A model generated the notes under the pieces. That model made no database searches, had not been told where the DNA came from, and saw only the letters and a list, made by a program, of their open reading frames with translations. Below, one piece after another: positions 34,370 to 43,729 of a DNA stretch of 64,000 nt (within the stretch, counting starts at the first letter, position 1; every line of letters begins with the position of its first letter). Origin of the DNA: an uncultured Myxococcales bacterium. GTDB taxonomy: Bacteria > Myxococcota_A > UBA9042 > CAIXZC01. The stretch is from positions 124,001-188,000 of the forward strand of contig CAITUV010000047.1 of the NCBI GenBank assembly GCA_903895725.1, given 5' to 3'. A program made the position numbers and the translations under genes.

Positions 34370-36748
34370 ATGCTGCCGTCAGGCAAAGACGGAGGACGGA
34401 GAGCGACACAAGAGACTCCGCCGGGGCCCAGGCTGCCTTTCAACGTGCAGCTTCGCTATGTCCCGATGGTCACCAAGATCGTGGTGCTCATCTCGATTCC
34501 CATCGTTTTTCAGATGGCCTTCGTATGGCACGTTCTCAACGTGGAGGAGGGGACCCGGAGTACCCAGGAGGAGTTCGTCCATGCGAACCGACTGGCGCAG
34601 CTTGCCGGCCGGATCATTGCCCTCGGCAACGATGCGGAGCAGGCGGTGATCGGATTCCTGGTCGCCGGGGACGAAGGGCGTCTGGCGGCTTTCGAATCGA
34701 GCGTCGCCCAGGTCATTCCGATCCTGGACGAGCTGGAGCGGGCCGCCGCGGCGACGGGGTTCGGCGCCACCGAGGCAGCAGAGCTGGACCGTTCGGTCCG
34801 GGAGAAGCTCCGGCTCCTGTCCGAGCAGGTGGACGTGGCCCGGAAGGACGGGTCGTTTGGCCAGAGACAGGCCGCGTGGTTCCGGCTCCAGGACGAGGAA
34901 CGGCAGAAGACCCACGGTGCGGCAGGCAAGATCTTCGATGCGCTGGCGGCCATGCAACGGGGAGCGCTGGCCCGCTCCCAGGAAGCTATTGCGGATCTGA
35001 AGCTCGAGGTGCTGGCCGGGGTCGGCGTGTGCTTCCTCACCGTGATTGGAGTGGCCTATGCGTTCCAGCGGATGGTCAGCCGTAGATTCCGTCGGCTCAT
35101 CGAGAACACCAATCGGCTGGCGCAGGGGGAAGCGCTTGCCCAGACGCTCGACGGCAACGACGAGCTGGCAAGGCTGGACCGGGTGCTGCACGACATGACC
35201 CGGGCGCTCCACGGCGCTGCCCGCCGGGAGAGCGCCATCTTCGCGAATGTCCCGGACGTCATCTTCTCCCTGTCGGCCGACGGCGTGCTCCTGGAGCTGA
35301 GCCCGGCCTGCCAGAGGGTCCTGGGGAAGGAGCCCGGCGAGATGGCGGGGCAGACGTTGCTGGACTGCGCTGCGCCTGGCCAGGAAGAGCGGGTCCGGCA
35401 GTTCGTGTCCGGCGTGCGGAGCGGCGAGCGGGTGGGCGAGTTTCCGCTCGACTTGCGGCACCGAGACGGCATGGTCGTTCCGATGCTCCTGTCCGGGCTC
35501 TGGAACGCCGAGGAAGAGCGTGCGTTCTGCGTGGCCAGCGACATCTCGATGCTTCGGGCTCACGAAATGGAGCTCACCGCGGCCAGGGACGAGGCGGAGC
35601 GGGCCAGCCAGGCGAAGTCGGAGTTCATGTCCCGAATGAGCCACGAGCTGCGGACTCCATTGAACTCGGTGCTCGGATTCGCCCAGATCCTGCGGCCTTC
35701 ACTCGAGAGGCTCGGGGACGAAGGGGCAGCAGCCCGACGCTCGCTCCAACATATCCTCGACGCGGGCTACCATCTTCTCACGCTGGTCAACGACCTCCTC
35801 GACCTGTCCCGAATCGAGTTCGGGGAGCTCCAGTGCGTGCTCAAGGACATCGAGCTCATCCCGGTGCTCCAGGATGCAGCCAGCTGCGTGGACCCTCTGG
35901 CCCGGGCCCGCAACATCTCTGTCTCGGTCGAGACGGGTGGACATCCGTTCGTCAAGGCGGACAGGACCCGGTTGCGCCAGGTTCTGCTCAACCTCCTGAG
36001 CAATGCCATCAAGTACAACCGGGACGGAGGGCGGATTGCCGTCCGAGCGTCCGCCGCTGCCGGGGGCCGCGTGGCCATCGAAGTGGAAGACACGGGCCGA
36101 GGGATTCCCGACCAACTCAGGGAGCGCCTTTTCATCCCGTTCTCACGGGGGGACGATGCCACCGACGGTGCGGGAATCGGCCTGGCCCTCTCCCGCAACC
36201 TCGTGGAGATGATGCAGGGAGAAATCTCGGTCCGAAGCGAGCCCGGGTCCGGCAGCACGTTCCGTGTCGAGCTGTGCGCAGGCAGGGAGTCGGAGCCGAC
36301 CCAGGACGAGTTCTCCACAGGGGAACCACTCACTCCGACCCGCACGCCCGGCCGCATCCGCAGCGTGCTGTACGTGGAGGACAACCCGGTCAACCTCGAG
36401 CTGGTGGAGGAAATCCTCGGCTTCCGGCCGGAGGTCCGCCTGCTGACGGCTACCCTGGGAAGGGAAGGGATCCAGAAGGCGATTCGCTACCGCCCCGACC
36501 TCATCATTCTCGACATTCGTCTGCCCGACATGACGGGCCTGGAGGTGCTGGCTGCGCTCAAGGCAGCCGACCCGACAAAGAACATCCCGGTCATCGCACT
36601 GACGGCCCATGCCATGCCGGCCGACATCGATCATGGCCTCGATGCGGGCTTCCGGCACTGCGTGACCAAGCCGCTCGACGTACCCAGGTTCCTGACTCTC
36701 GTCGACGATCTGCTCGGATTTCCCAAGGCCCGGGTGAACCAGGCCTAG
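34370..36748 (+). CDS. Hybrid sensor histidine kinase (HAMP-PAS-HisKA-HATPase-receiver)
   Basis: 792 aa from the ATG at 34370 (GGAGGAAAGG upstream). TM1 is about 33-56, an extracytoplasmic helical sensor similar to CHASE3 about 57-205, TM2 about 207-229, HAMP about 230-285 and PAS about 290-400. The HisKA phosphoacceptor is H425 (MSHELRTPLNS). The ATPase domain has NLLSNAIKYN, DTGRGIPDQL and DGAGIGLALS. The receiver domain (about 662-785) has the acceptor D715 (LIILDIRLPDMTG) and a late lysine (TKPL). All phosphotransfer residues are intact. No output domain, so it must pass phosphate to a partner regulator that is not in this window. It is followed 41 bp later by the Cys-rich lipoprotein genes, perhaps co-transcribed. 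Confidence 0.93.
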   Translation: MLPSGKDGGRRATQETPPGPRLPFNVQLRYVPMVTKIVVLISIPIVFQMAFVWHVLNVEEGTRSTQEEFVHANRLAQLAGRIIALGNDAEQAVIGFLVAGDEGRLAAFESSVAQVIPILDELERAAAATGFGATEAAELDRSVREKLRLLSEQVDVARKDGSFGQRQAAWFRLQDEERQKTHGAAGKIFDALAAMQRGALARSQEAIADLKLEVLAGVGVCFLTVIGVAYAFQRMVSRRFRRLIENTNRLAQGEALAQTLDGNDELARLDRVLHDMTRALHGAARRESAIFANVPDVIFSLSADGVLLELSPACQRVLGKEPGEMAGQTLLDCAAPGQEERVRQFVSGVRSGERVGEFPLDLRHRDGMVVPMLLSGLWNAEEERAFCVASDISMLRAHEMELTAARDEAERASQAKSEFMSRMSHELRTPLNSVLGFAQILRPSLERLGDEGAAARRSLQHILDAGYHLLTLVNDLLDLSRIEFGELQCVLKDIELIPVLQDAASCVDPLARARNISVSVETGGHPFVKADRTRLRQVLLNLLSNAIKYNRDGGRIAVRASAAAGGRVAIEVEDTGRGIPDQLRERLFIPFSRGDDATDGAGIGLALSRNLVEMMQGEISVRSEPGSGSTFRVELCAGRESEPTQDEFSTGEPLTPTRTPGRIRSVLYVEDNPVNLELVEEILGFRPEVRLLTATLGREGIQKAIRYRPDLIILDIRLPDMTGLEVLAALKAADPTKNIPVIALTAHAMPADIDHGLDAGFRHCVTKPLDVPRFLTLVDDLLGFPKARVNQA

Positions 36749-36789
36749 CCGCCCGGTGCGGTCCAGGCCATTCCAACACGGATTCGTCC

Positions 36790-38619
36790 ATGACACCTGC
36801 TCCAAACATCATCCTCGCTGCAACCGCCCGGGTGGTCCGTACCGTCGCCAGAGCCCGGGCTTTTCCCGATACGGCCGGCACGATGCTCCTCCTGGCTGCC
36901 CTCGCTGCGCCGGCCTGCACCGGGGAAGGACAGACCGTGCTTCCGGACGGCGACTGGCGCTCCGCTGCCGACGGCCGGGCCGGCCTCGACTCCGCCGGTG
37001 ACGGGGCGCCCCAGGATTCGGGGCCGTCTGACGCCGAAGTCGCCTCAGACCTCCGCTCTGGAGACGGCCCCGCTGCAGATTTCAGCGGCTCCGAGCTCGA
37101 TTCCGGCGGGATGGACGGGGACGACATGGCGCCCCCTGACGCCGACCACGATGCCGGTGATGTCGCACCCGCCTGCCAGGCCGATGAGGCCTGCGACGAC
37201 GAGGTTCCCTGCACGGTGGACCGCTGCGTCAACGGGGCCTGCGAGCACCTCATCCTCCCGTCCTTCGTCTGCTGCGAGAACGACGTCGACTGCCAGGATG
37301 GAGTGGCCTGCACGGAAGATCTCTGTCTGTCTCACGGCTGCTACAACATCCCGGACTCCAACCTCTGCTGCGTCGATTCCGGAGACTGCGACGATCTCCT
37401 CCCCTGCACCCTCGACCGCTGCATCGGCAACACCTGCGCCCATACCTTCCTGAAGGCCCAGGACTGCACCTGCACCTCCTGGCTCGACTGCGACGACGGG
37501 CTCTCCTGCACCCAGGGCTCCTGCAAGAACGGTGCGTGCGTATGGGAGACGGCGGCTCAGCCCGGCTGCTGCACCGTCGATGCCGACTGTGACGACGGAA
37601 ATCCGCTGACCGGGGACACCTGTCTCCTGTCCTCGTGCAACCATGCGGCACCGGTCCCTTGCATCGATGACGCCGGGTGCGACGACTCGGACCCCTGCAC
37701 AAGCGACGCGTGCGACCTCCTGTCCCCCTGCCCTCCCGCCCTGTGCGGCGATGCCTGCGGGGGGCAGCCCTGCGTCCAGCCCGTCGGGCTGTGCACGCTG
37801 ACCGCTCTCGAAGGATGCTGCCACGTGGACGGAGAATGCGACGACGGGATTCCCGGGACGGTGGACCGGTGTGCGGACCACCTCTGCCTTCACTTCCTGA
37901 CGCCGTCCCCCAAGCCGTGTGCCTCGGACGACCTCTGCGACGACGGGAACGCGTGCACTCTCGAGAAGTGCGTTACCGGGCTCTGCACGTACGGTCTGGC
38001 ACCGTCGCCCGGCTGCTGCGCAACGGCGCTTGCCTGCGACGACGGCACCGCGTGCACAACCGATTCGTGCGACTCCTTCGCCTGCAAGCACGTCCCGGTA
38101 GCCGGCTCGGTCGTGCAGGTGCACTGGGGGTTCCCGCAGCCGGCGCTGCCCCCCGGGTTCAGCGTGAAGACGGACGGCAGCAGCGTGAAGTGGCAGATCT
38201 CCGGGGAGCGTGCGGTCTCCCAGCCCTACAGCCTCTATTTCGGAGACCCGTCCGGGCCGAGCATCGACAACGGGAAGAAGGTCCAGGGCGACCTCCTCTC
38301 CGACTGGGTCACTCTTCCGCCGGGGGGAACGATCTCTCTGACCTTCTGGCTCTTCCTTGCCGTGGAGCCGCTGTACTCGGTCGACCAGCTCACGGTACGT
38401 GTCGACGACGGTACCAAGCTGACCCCGGTCTTTGACAAGACGATGATCGGAGGTTCGACCGGGGATGCGTGGAAGCAGGTAAGCATCAGCCTGGCCCCGT
38501 TTGCCGGCAAGAAGGTCCGACTCGAGCTGCGGTTCGACTCGGTGGACGCGCTCAACAACACGGGCGAGGGCGTATACGTGGACGACATCGACTGGAGTTG
38601 GCCCTGCCTGGCATGGTAG
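36790..38619 (+). CDS. Secreted Cys-rich CT-D-C repeat protein with C-terminal jelly-roll-like domain
   Basis: 609 aa. The start at 36790 has no good Shine-Dalgarno sequence; a later ATG in MLLLAALAAPAC is an alternative. The hydrophobic stretch ends in APAC, an imperfect lipobox, so lipidation is uncertain. An acidic Asp/Ser/Gly linker (about 55-125) leads to about 12 CT-D-C-type units (C(D/E)xxxxCTxDxC, about 130-440). The C-terminal 165 residues look like a beta-sandwich of the choice-of-anchor-J/MAM kind: WGFPQPALPPGFSVKTDG at its start and GEGVYVDDIDW at its end. Such domains bind glycans or proteins in other families. Follows the histidine kinase by 41 bp and precedes the next lipoprotein by 27 bp. 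Confidence 0.78.
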   Translation: MTPAPNIILAATARVVRTVARARAFPDTAGTMLLLAALAAPACTGEGQTVLPDGDWRSAADGRAGLDSAGDGAPQDSGPSDAEVASDLRSGDGPAADFSGSELDSGGMDGDDMAPPDADHDAGDVAPACQADEACDDEVPCTVDRCVNGACEHLILPSFVCCENDVDCQDGVACTEDLCLSHGCYNIPDSNLCCVDSGDCDDLLPCTLDRCIGNTCAHTFLKAQDCTCTSWLDCDDGLSCTQGSCKNGACVWETAAQPGCCTVDADCDDGNPLTGDTCLLSSCNHAAPVPCIDDAGCDDSDPCTSDACDLLSPCPPALCGDACGGQPCVQPVGLCTLTALEGCCHVDGECDDGIPGTVDRCADHLCLHFLTPSPKPCASDDLCDDGNACTLEKCVTGLCTYGLAPSPGCCATALACDDGTACTTDSCDSFACKHVPVAGSVVQVHWGFPQPALPPGFSVKTDGSSVKWQISGERAVSQPYSLYFGDPSGPSIDNGKKVQGDLLSDWVTLPPGGTISLTFWLFLAVEPLYSVDQLTVRVDDGTKLTPVFDKTMIGGSTGDAWKQVSISLAPFAGKKVRLELRFDSVDALNNTGEGVYVDDIDWSWPCLAW

Positions 38620-38646
38620 ACTGTGCGGCCGGAATGGAGGTGCGAC

Positions 38647-41600
38647 GTGAGAAATCACCTGTGTCTGTCGGGCGTGTTGGTCCTTCTGGGGTGCAGCGGG
38701 TCGGGTACCGTGATCTCAATCGACACGGAGGAACCGGACGTCCAGCTCCGGGATGAGGTTCTTGCCGACGTCCGGGTTCCCGTGGAGGTCGTTCCCGAGA
38801 CAATGGCCGAGCTCTTCTCCCCGGACCTGCCCCCGGACGGCAGCCCCTCGTGCCAGGCCGGTTCCGGCTGCTTCGGCGATCCCTGCTCGGAAGCGAAGGA
38901 CTGCATCGATGCGCTCTGCGTCGACCACCTCGGCGGGCAGGTCTGCTCCCAGTTCTGCGTGGAGGAATGCCCGGATGGCTTCTCGTGCAAGCAGGTGTCT
39001 CTGGGAGGCTCGGACCTGGTGTATGCGTGCGTATCCGACCACCCCCGCCTGTGCCGCCCTTGCCACGAGGATGCGGACTGCCAGTCCCTCGGGAACGAGG
39101 GAGGGCGCTGCCTGGTCATGGAGGACGAGGGCAGCTTCTGCGGAAGCGCCTGCGGAGCGGGGAAGACCTGCCCGTCGGGATACTCGTGCAAGGAGGTGGC
39201 GACGACCGAGGGGATCGCGGTCAAGCAGTGCATGAAGGACGGGGGGCTTTGCGAGTGCTCGCCGACGGCCATCGAGCTCAAGCTGTCCACCCCCTGCTCG
39301 CATGCAAACGAGCAGGGCCTGTGTGAAGGGATTCGAGTGTGCGGTCCGGATGGACTGTCCGCGTGCGACGCCAAGATCCCGTCGGAGGAAGTGTGCAACG
39401 GGCTCGACGAGGATTGCGACGGCGAGGTCGACGAGAGCACGTGCGACGATGGCAACTCGTGCACGACCGACGGCTGCGACGCGCAGAAGGGGTGCATCCA
39501 TCAGCCGGACTCGGGGGGGGCCTGTGACGATGGCAACAGCTGTACCCTGGGGGATACCTGCCAGAATGGCGTCTGCTCCGGGGAAACCGTGGAGTGCAGC
39601 GACGGCAATCCATGCACCGATGACGTGTGCGACGGGCTGACCGGGTGCAAGTTCCCGGACCATTCCGGTAGCTGTGATGACGGCGACCCGTGCACGTTCG
39701 GCGATGTCTGCCAGGCAGGGAAGTGCAAACCGGGCCTGGTGCTTGCGTGCGACGACGGCAACCCGTGCACTCAAGACAGCTGCGATGCGGTCAAGGGGTG
39801 CCTCCACGCCCCGCTGGAGGGGGCCTGCGACGACGGCAATCCCTGCACGACCGGGGACAAGTGCACGGAGGGACAATGCGGATCCGCGATGCCCGTGACG
39901 TGCGATGACGACAACCCCTGCACGACCGACTGGTGCGACCAGGCTCTCGGGTGCCAGTTCACGCCCAACACATCGCCGTGCGATGACGGCGACCTGTGCA
40001 CTCTCGGGGATGTCTGCTCTCAGGGGGAATGCGTCCCGGGGCTCGCACTCGACTGCGACGACTCCAATCCCTGCACCAAGGACTCCTGCAATCCGCTCGT
40101 CGGCTGCAAGCACACCAACAACAGCGACCCGTGCGACGACAAGGATCCGTGCACCCTCACCGACAAGTGCGTGGGTGGGGCCTGCGTGGGAACCGGCGCC
40201 ATGGGATGCGACGACGGCAATCCGTGCACCACCGACTACTGCGACCCGATGGCCGGCTGCAACCATGCGGTCTCTGCCGGGGGGTGCGACGACGGCAATC
40301 CATGCACCTTCGGCGATGTCTGCCAGGCCGGCACCTGCACGCCCGGCAAACCGGTGGCATGTGATGATGCGAACCCGTGCACCGACGACTCGTGCGACGC
40401 CAAGACGGGCTGCACGCACAAGGCCAACTCCAAACCGTGCGACGACCTCAACGAGTGCACGTCGGACGACCACTGCGCCGGCGGACAGTGCGTCTCCGAC
40501 CAGGCTGTCGAATGCTACGATGCGAACCCCTGCACCAACGACGTGTGCCTTCCCAAGGGCGGCTGCCAGTTCGTGCCGAACACAGCAGCCTGCAGCGACG
40601 GCAATGCCTGCACCCTCGCCGACGTTTGCGACAAGGGGGTCTGCAAGGCGGGCAAGCCCCTCGAGTGCAACGATGCCAACCCGTGCACCAAGGACTCCTG
40701 CGACCAGGGGGTGTGCAAGTTCGATGCGGTGTCCGGGGCCTGCGATGACGCCAACCCGTGCACGGAGGACGATGTCTGTACCGGCGGGCTGTGCAAAGGG
40801 ACCAAGGCGGCGGACTGCGATGACGGCAACCTGTGCACGACAGACGGCTGCGACCCGCTCTCCGGCTGCCTCCACAAGGTCAACGTGCTGCCTTGCGACG
40901 ACGGGGACTCCTGCACCGTCGGAGACGTCTGTGAGCTCGCGGCCTGCAAGCCGGGCAAGTACGTGAATTGTGACGACGGCAACCCGTGCACCAAGGATGC
41001 GTGCTCCGGAGGTGCCTGCCAGCACGCCTCCCAGGGCGGTCTCTGCGACGACGGAAATGCCTGCACCCTCGGAGATGCCTGCCAGCAGGGCAAGTGTGTC
41101 CCGTCCGCCATGGACTCCTGTGACGACGGCAACCCCTGTACCAAGGACTCCTGCTCCCCGGCAGTGGGCTGTGTCCACGCCCCGACGACCGGAGCCTGCG
41201 ACGATGCCAATGCCTGCACGACCAACGATGTCTGCGCCGACGGCAAGTGCGCCGGTGGTCCGGCGCTCGCCTGCAGCGACGCCAACGTCTGCACCGCGGA
41301 TTCGTGCGACCCGGCAACCGGGTGCACCCACGCCCCCGCAGCGGGTGGCTGCGACGACGGCAACGCCTGCACCCAGACCGACACCTGCCAGAACGGGACA
41401 TGCTCCGGGGCCAATCCGTTGACCTGCAACGACGGCAAGGCGTGCACGAGCGACTCCTGCGCTCCCGCAACCGGATGCGTCTACTCGCCCATCACCCCGT
41501 GCTGCGGAAACGGGGTCAAGGAAGGCTCGGAGACCTGTGACGACGGCAATCAGACCCCGGGGGACGGCTGCGACGCCTCCTGCAAGACCGAGGGCCCCTG

Positions 41601-41979
41601 CTTCGGCGACTGGCTGGTGGGCACTCCCTGCAACGGCGTGAACTACGGCAATGGCTGCGTCCCCTCGGATACCGGCTACCATTTCGTCGGAATCTACAGC
41701 GGGTACGCCTGCTTCTGGCACCACAAGAATCAGGCGTGGAACACCTCCACCAGCTCGAACTTCTACAACCTCGGCATCCACTTCGGAGTGACCCCGGGGG
41801 TCGGGAAGTGCCACTGGTGTGACAACAAGTTCTCGACGCCGAACCCGACCGGTTACGATTCCTGCTCCGGCTACTTCTCGCCGAGCAGCGTCGGTGCCTG
41901 GGGCTGGTGCGCCGAGTCGGACCCGAACAGCGTCGGGTTCGTCTGCATCCCGACCGAGGGGCACACCGCATGCAACTGA
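38647..41979 (+). CDS. Cys-rich lipoprotein with about 30 CT-D-C units and an unrecognised aromatic C-terminal domain
   Basis: 1110 aa with a GTG start at 38647, chosen because GGAGG lies six bases upstream and the signal peptide then begins directly (VRNHLCLSG); the lipobox LLGC gives C16. Residues about 60-270 match the N-terminal Cys module of the lipoprotein at 27334-30744, including one MopE motif (CNGLDEDCDGEVDE). CT-D-C units alternate to about 950, followed by one DUF4215-like unit (CCGNGVKEGSETCDDGN). The last 130 residues form a domain I do not recognise, rich in Trp, Tyr, His and Cys (ACFWHHKNQAW, CHWCDNKF, GAWGWCAE). Outer-membrane surface protein; function unknown. Its end overlaps the next gene by 10 bases. 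Confidence 0.85.
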   Translation: MRNHLCLSGVLVLLGCSGSGTVISIDTEEPDVQLRDEVLADVRVPVEVVPETMAELFSPDLPPDGSPSCQAGSGCFGDPCSEAKDCIDALCVDHLGGQVCSQFCVEECPDGFSCKQVSLGGSDLVYACVSDHPRLCRPCHEDADCQSLGNEGGRCLVMEDEGSFCGSACGAGKTCPSGYSCKEVATTEGIAVKQCMKDGGLCECSPTAIELKLSTPCSHANEQGLCEGIRVCGPDGLSACDAKIPSEEVCNGLDEDCDGEVDESTCDDGNSCTTDGCDAQKGCIHQPDSGGACDDGNSCTLGDTCQNGVCSGETVECSDGNPCTDDVCDGLTGCKFPDHSGSCDDGDPCTFGDVCQAGKCKPGLVLACDDGNPCTQDSCDAVKGCLHAPLEGACDDGNPCTTGDKCTEGQCGSAMPVTCDDDNPCTTDWCDQALGCQFTPNTSPCDDGDLCTLGDVCSQGECVPGLALDCDDSNPCTKDSCNPLVGCKHTNNSDPCDDKDPCTLTDKCVGGACVGTGAMGCDDGNPCTTDYCDPMAGCNHAVSAGGCDDGNPCTFGDVCQAGTCTPGKPVACDDANPCTDDSCDAKTGCTHKANSKPCDDLNECTSDDHCAGGQCVSDQAVECYDANPCTNDVCLPKGGCQFVPNTAACSDGNACTLADVCDKGVCKAGKPLECNDANPCTKDSCDQGVCKFDAVSGACDDANPCTEDDVCTGGLCKGTKAADCDDGNLCTTDGCDPLSGCLHKVNVLPCDDGDSCTVGDVCELAACKPGKYVNCDDGNPCTKDACSGGACQHASQGGLCDDGNACTLGDACQQGKCVPSAMDSCDDGNPCTKDSCSPAVGCVHAPTTGACDDANACTTNDVCADGKCAGGPALACSDANVCTADSCDPATGCTHAPAAGGCDDGNACTQTDTCQNGTCSGANPLTCNDGKACTSDSCAPATGCVYSPITPCCGNGVKEGSETCDDGNQTPGDGCDASCKTEGPCFGDWLVGTPCNGVNYGNGCVPSDTGYHFVGIYSGYACFWHHKNQAWNTSTSSNFYNLGIHFGVTPGVGKCHWCDNKFSTPNPTGYDSCSGYFSPSSVGAWGWCAESDPNSVGFVCIPTEGHTACN

Positions 41980-43487
41980 ACGAATGCTGTGGCTTTTGCC
42001 TTGCCCGCTGCGTCTGTCTGATGCTGCTGACCCTGCCGGCGGCCTGCTCCGGAGGACGGACCGGGAAGATGCTGGTGGATGACGAAGCCGTGACGGATCT
42101 GGCGGATTCCTCTGCCGCGAACGACTCCGCTTCCCTGGGCGATGCTTCCGACTCGGGGCGGGTCGACGATTCCCTGTCGGACCTGCCGCCGGCAGATGGA
42201 GAAGATGGCTCGGGCGGGGAAGGCCGGCTGGACGACTCGATGCACTCGAACGACGGGGAGACCGGGGAGGCGCACGTCGGGCCGGACGGGAGCGACGACG
42301 CTGGCCCTGACACCGTCGGAGAGGATACCGCCGGGGATGCCGGAGAGCTGGTCGGGGAGGACTCGGAAACCGGTCAGCCGGAAGACTCCGACGGAGACGG
42401 CATCCTGGACGGTGAGGACAACTGCCCGGCCGTTCCGAATGCGGACCAGGCCAACCTGGACGGAGACGACGACGGCGACGTCTGCGACTTCGATGTCGAC
42501 GGGGACTTTCTCGTCAACGCCCAGGACAACTGCCCCCTCCATGCCAACCCGCTCCAGACCGATACCGACCAGGATGGTCTGGGAGACCCCTGCGACCCGG
42601 AGGCGGATGGCGACCTCCTGGACAACGGGGCCGACAACTGCCCCTACTCAGCCAACCCTCTCCAGGAGGACTTCGACCTCGATGGCCTTGGGGATGTCTG
42701 CGACCCGGACGACGACAACGACGAGGTCGCCGACCTCGCCGACGAAGCCCCGTTCGACCCGATCTGGCCGGGACTGGCCACCGGCGGCGCCATCTTCGCC
42801 CACACGGCCGACACCCTGTTCACCTGGGATGCGGAGACGTTGCAGCTCACCCAGATTGGCAAGTTCGGCTGGCCCCCCAACATCGGCGCCGACACCATGA
42901 CCGACATCGCCATCGACTATGAAGGCCACCTCTACGGGGTCTCGTTCGGCCACGTGTACCGCTGTTCGGCCATCAGCGCCGCCTGCATCCACCTGGCCCC
43001 CCTCCCCACCAGCTTCAACGGCCTGACGATCGTTCCCCAGGGAACGGTGGACCCGGAGGCCGAAGCGCTCATCGGAATCGGCAATGACGGCTCCTGGAAC
43101 CGGATCAAGGTCGAGGGGAACCAGGCTTCCGTGATCGCGCTGGGCAGCTACGGCCCGGGTTACATGTCTGCGGGAGATGCTTACTCCGTCGAGGGCATCG
43201 GCACGTACGCCACGGTCGTCAAGTGGGGGCAGGCCGGCAACGTCCTCGTTCAGGTGGAACCCACTACGGGGAAGGTGGTCAAGGAGGTCGCGGTCCTGGC
43301 CGGATACGGCGAGGTATACGGGCTGGCCAGCAACGGAAGCTTTGCCTACGCGTTCGATGCATCGGGAGCGATCCTGCAGGTGGATCCGGCGTCGGGGCTC
43401 GTGATACCCGTTCAGGGGATGGGGCAGTTGCAGCCCTGGTGGGGGGCCGGAGTGACGACCCGCTTCTTCGGGGTCAACGGCGAGTAG
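41970..43487 (+). CDS. Lipoprotein with acidic linker, TSP3 calcium repeats and propeller-like domain
   Basis: 505 aa from the ATG at 41970 (GAGGGG nine bases upstream), overlapping the previous stop. Lipobox PAAC gives C26; the leader is unusually Cys-rich. A long acidic linker (about 30-130) is followed by about four thrombospondin type-3 units (DSDGDGILDGEDNCP, then three more; about 131-255). The C-terminal 250 residues contain repeated short segments (GHLYGVSFGHVY, EVYGLASNGSFAY) typical of a beta-propeller that compares values with a threshold, but no exact family is clear. The end of the gene carries a 26-bp near-duplication. Probably the last gene of a run starting at 34370 or 36790. 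Confidence 0.82.
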   Translation: MQLNECCGFCLARCVCLMLLTLPAACSGGRTGKMLVDDEAVTDLADSSAANDSASLGDASDSGRVDDSLSDLPPADGEDGSGGEGRLDDSMHSNDGETGEAHVGPDGSDDAGPDTVGEDTAGDAGELVGEDSETGQPEDSDGDGILDGEDNCPAVPNADQANLDGDDDGDVCDFDVDGDFLVNAQDNCPLHANPLQTDTDQDGLGDPCDPEADGDLLDNGADNCPYSANPLQEDFDLDGLGDVCDPDDDNDEVADLADEAPFDPIWPGLATGGAIFAHTADTLFTWDAETLQLTQIGKFGWPPNIGADTMTDIAIDYEGHLYGVSFGHVYRCSAISAACIHLAPLPTSFNGLTIVPQGTVDPEAEALIGIGNDGSWNRIKVEGNQASVIALGSYGPGYMSAGDAYSVEGIGTYATVVKWGQAGNVLVQVEPTTGKVVKEVAVLAGYGEVYGLASNGSFAYAFDASGAILQVDPASGLVIPVQGMGQLQPWWGAGVTTRFFGVNGE

Positions 43488-43647
43488 CGGGCAACGGGGT
43501 CAGTGGCGAGTAGCGGAGAAGGAGGAAACCGCAGGGCCTGGAGCCAATGGTTGCATGCCCGCGTTCAGCGCTGTCGTCTACGTTGGCGTGCCTGGCACCT
43601 CAGGGTTTTTGTGCGCATGTGTACGAGTGTGCGCGGGCGCTTCGGAT

Positions 43648-43676
43648 TTGACAGGAAGGACCATTTTCGGTACTCT
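43648..43676 (+). promoter_or_regulatory. Predicted promoter, first tandem paralogue
   Basis: -35 TTGACA (43648-43653), 17-base spacer, -10 TACTCT (43671-43676). The -10 box ends 54 bases before the ATG at 43730. It lies in a 242-bp gap with nothing else recognisable. Confidence 0.6.
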
Positions 43677-43729
43677 GGCCGTCGGTTGTCCCCATTCTTT
43701 CCCAACCCAGGAGAGCTTGGAGGTTCCCG

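Noticed and set aside
30732..34649. Plus-strand open frame of 1305 codons
   Set aside because: Antisense to the GGDEF and S9 peptidase genes, whose catalytic motifs are intact on the minus strand.
38716..41964. Minus-strand open frame of 1082 codons opposite the CT-D-C lipoprotein
   Set aside because: Antisense shadow of Cys-rich repeats; no ribosome site or signal, while the plus-strand gene has a lipobox and known repeats.
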